Origin: CAYMTN01 sp964393335
Lineage (GTDB): Bacteria > Chloroflexota > Anaerolineae > Aggregatilineales > Aggregatilineaceae
DNA length: 7,359 nt
Direction of reading: 5' to 3'
Assembly (NCBI GenBank): GCA_964393335.1
Contig: CAYMTN010000248.1
Span: 1 to 7,359, forward strand
Of the stretch, positions 5,547-7,359 are shown piece after piece; the stretch's first letter is position 1, and every line of letters starts with the position of its first letter. Made by a program: the position numbers and the translations under genes. The notes under the pieces are model-generated. The model was given only the letters and a program-made list of their open reading frames with translations. It was not told the DNA's origin and did not search any database.

Positions 5547-5599
5547 CTACATGCTTTTATTTCTTTTAAAACAAACTGAACGATGGGGAGCACAGCATT

Positions 5600-7359
5600 A
5601 TGGCGTATGCCGATCTGCGCGAGTTTATCGACCGCCTGGAAGCCGCCGGCGAGCTGATCCGCATCAGCACGCCGGTCAGCGCCCACCTGGAGATCACCGA
5701 AATCACCGACCGGGTCAGCAAGGGTCCGGCGGATCACAACAAAGCGCTGCTGTTCGAAAACGTCGAGGGCAGCCGCATGCCGGTGCTGATCAACGCGTTC
5801 GGATCGGCGCGGCGCATGGCGCTGGCCCTGGGCGTCGATGACCTGGACGACCTGCGGCGCAACCTGGGCAAGCTGATCGATCCGACACTGCCACAGGGCA
5901 TCGGCGGTATGATGAGCCGGGGCAGCGAGCTGTTAGGCGTGCTGCGCAGCATCGGGTTTGGGCCAAACATGACGCGCCGCGCCGCGTGCCAGGACGTGGT
6001 GATCACCGAGAATCCGTCGCTGGACGACATCCCGCTGCTGACGTGCTGGCCGGACGATGGCGGGCCGTACATCACCCTGCCGCAGGTCATCACGCGCGAC
6101 CCGGTGACCGGACAGCGCAACGTCGGCATGTACCGCCTGCAAAAGTACGACGCGCAGACGCTCGGCATGCACTGGCAGCGGCACAAAGGCGGCGCGGAAC
6201 ACGAACGCGAAGCGCGCGCCATCCAACAAGACACGATTCCGTGCGCCATCGCCCTGGGCGGCGATCCGGTGCAGATGTGGTGCGCGTCGGCCCCGCTGCC
6301 GCCCAACATCGACGAGTACCTGCTGGCAAGCTGGCTGCGCGGCAGGCCGGTGCCGTTCGTCACGTGCGTGACGCAAGACATCGAAGTACCCGCCAACGCC
6401 GAGATCGTGATCGAAGGCACCGTCGATCTCAACGAGCGCCGTCTGGAAGGGCCGTTTGGCGACCACACCGGGTTTTACACGCCGCAGGACCTGTTCCCGG
6501 TGTTTCACGTCACAGCGATCACGCACAAACGCGGCGCGGTCTACCCGACGACCGTCGTCGGCAAACCGCCAATGGAAGATTACTGGATGGGCAAAGCAAC
6601 CGAGCGGTTGTTTGTGCCGCTGCTGCAATTGTTCCTGGGCGAGGTCGTCGATTACGCCATGCCCGCCGAGGGCGTTTTCCACAATTTGGTGATCGCCAGC
6701 ATGAAGCCGCGTTTTCCCGGCCACGCGCAGAAAGTGATGTACGGCGTGTGGGCCATCGGCCTGATGATGCTGGCCAAAGCGATCGTCGTCGTCGATGCGG
6801 ACGTGAACGTCCACGACCCGCGCGCCGTCGCGGAGGCCGTGCTGGCACACGTCGATTGGCGGCGCGACGTAACGCTGGTCGATGGCCCGGTCGATCAACT
6901 CGATCACAGCGCGATCATGGATTCGTACGGCGGCAAGATCGGCGTGGACGCCACGCGAAAGCCGGACCGCGCCGCGCCGGAGGTTGCCGCGCTCTCGCCG
7001 GAGGCGCTGGACGGCATCGCGGGGGCGGGTCGCTGGAACGCGCCACGTCCGGGTCTGATACTCGTCACAGCGGACGAATCGCGCCCGGCGCGCAACCTGT
7101 TCGACGCAATCTGGGCCGCCGCGCCGGATCACGCCATCGTCGCGCTGGACGCGGGCGTGGACGTCCACGATCTGCCGGACGCCGCGTGGCGCACGCTGGG
7201 CAACGTCGATTGGCGGCGCGACGTGGTGATCAGCGGCGGGCCGGTCGATCATTTCGCGGAGGACGCGGCACCGCGCGGCCAGATCGCCATCGACGCCACG
7301 CGCAAAGGGCCGGAGGACGGCCACCCGCGCGGCTGGCCGCAGGAACTTATCATGCGCGA
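5600..7359 (+). CDS. ubiD: UbiD-family decarboxylase (runs off the right edge)
   Basis: The frame is open for 586 codons to the window end with no stop. UbiD enzymes are cytosolic, use prenylated FMN made by UbiX, and reversibly decarboxylate aromatic or unsaturated acids, for instance in ubiquinone or menaquinone synthesis. Seen are NVGMYRLQ (174-181), LGMHWQRHKGGAEHE (188-202), LPPNIDEYLLASWLRG (233-248), EGTVDLNE (272-279), EGPFGDHTGFY (283-293), KPRFPGHAQKVMYGVWA (369-385) and GKIGVDATRK (445-454). By family alignment, Arg179, Glu283 and Asp288 are the catalytic Arg-Glu-acid set, and Asn174, His191 and Glu239 are the likely metal ligands. At over 586 residues it is longer than E. coli UbiD (about 497) because the region around 394-454 is repeated at 512-569. 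The end at GPEDGHPRGWPQE looks like the usual C-terminus, so only a few residues are missing. Context does not settle the substrate; menaquinone synthesis is a guess. No ubiX is in the window. Confidence 0.92.
   Translation, partial: MAYADLREFIDRLEAAGELIRISTPVSAHLEITEITDRVSKGPADHNKALLFENVEGSRMPVLINAFGSARRMALALGVDDLDDLRRNLGKLIDPTLPQGIGGMMSRGSELLGVLRSIGFGPNMTRRAACQDVVITENPSLDDIPLLTCWPDDGGPYITLPQVITRDPVTGQRNVGMYRLQKYDAQTLGMHWQRHKGGAEHEREARAIQQDTIPCAIALGGDPVQMWCASAPLPPNIDEYLLASWLRGRPVPFVTCVTQDIEVPANAEIVIEGTVDLNERRLEGPFGDHTGFYTPQDLFPVFHVTAITHKRGAVYPTTVVGKPPMEDYWMGKATERLFVPLLQLFLGEVVDYAMPAEGVFHNLVIASMKPRFPGHAQKVMYGVWAIGLMMLAKAIVVVDADVNVHDPRAVAEAVLAHVDWRRDVTLVDGPVDQLDHSAIMDSYGGKIGVDATRKPDRAAPEVAALSPEALDGIAGAGRWNAPRPGLILVTADESRPARNLFDAIWAAAPDHAIVALDAGVDVHDLPDAAWRTLGNVDWRRDVVISGGPVDHFAEDAAPRGQIAIDATRKGPEDGHPRGWPQELIMR
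6849..6870 (+). repeat. First copy of the repeated VDWRRDV segment in ubiD
   Basis: This 22-base stretch is identical to 7203-7224, 354 bases (118 codons) downstream. It encodes the VDWRRDV core of an approximately 60-residue duplicated module (residues 394-454). Confidence 0.9.
7203..7224 (+). repeat. Second copy of the repeated VDWRRDV segment in ubiD
   Basis: This is identical over 22 bases to 6849-6870. The surrounding protein module (residues 512-569) parallels the first: DAGVDVHD to DADVNVHD, GGPVDHF to DGPVDQL, and IDATRK to VDATRK. Confidence 0.9.

Noticed and set aside
5441..5569. 42-codon open frame (MERLPTNALW...) in the divergent intergenic region
   Set aside because: It has no ribosome binding site, crosses the ubiD promoter and has no recognisable features.
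5933..7324. 463-codon open frame on the minus strand opposite ubiD
   Set aside because: The plus frame has clear UbiD motifs throughout. The antisense protein is Arg/Val/Asp-rich with no recognisable domain, as expected from the codon bias of a GC-rich gene.

Overview
The window is GC-rich, densely coded and mostly written on the minus strand. It reads as part of a draft or metagenome-derived chromosome, because a run of ten Ns at 1448-1457 marks a scaffold join. No phage, insertion-sequence, CRISPR or RNA-gene signal was found. The gene content is housekeeping: glycerol kinase, a UbiD-type decarboxylase, a HIT-family hydrolase and a vWA-FHA protein. Together with AGGAGG-type ribosome binding sites and TATAAT boxes in a GC-rich background, this would fit a Chloroflexota-like bacterium, but that is a weak guess from general resemblance only.

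Layout from left to right. At 1-324 (minus) lies the N-terminal part of a plasmid pRiA4b ORF-3-like protein, cut by the window edge. Its start overlaps by 14 bases the end of a HIT-family protein (311-832, minus). A candidate terminator (942-986) separates these two from a vWA-FHA gene (1023-2671, minus) that the assembly gap splits into two frames. Glycerol kinase (2747-4243, minus) lies 75 bases upstream of the vWA gene and has its own extended -10 promoter at 4286-4294. From 4244 to 4409 there is a compact block of repeats: an octamer direct repeat, a 9-bp hairpin and three head-to-tail 11-mers.

Next come two small tandem paralogues (4410-4769 and 4942-5271, both minus). They have the outline of a Rieske ferredoxin-like domain but have lost most or all of the [2Fe-2S] ligands. 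A strong intrinsic terminator and a TATAAT box lie between them, so they look like separately controlled units. A divergent intergenic region (5272-5599) then leads to a UbiD-family decarboxylase on the plus strand (5600 to the window end), whose C-terminal module is duplicated.

The genes do not form one obvious pathway. GlpK channels glycerol into glycerol-3-phosphate. The UbiD homologue probably acts in quinone or aromatic-acid metabolism with prenylated FMN. The vWA-FHA protein suggests phosphothreonine-dependent assembly. The points most worth a second look are the cluster-less Rieske pair, the repair of the vWA-FHA frame through an 8-bp repeat at the contig ends, and the helically phased 11-mer array upstream of glpK.
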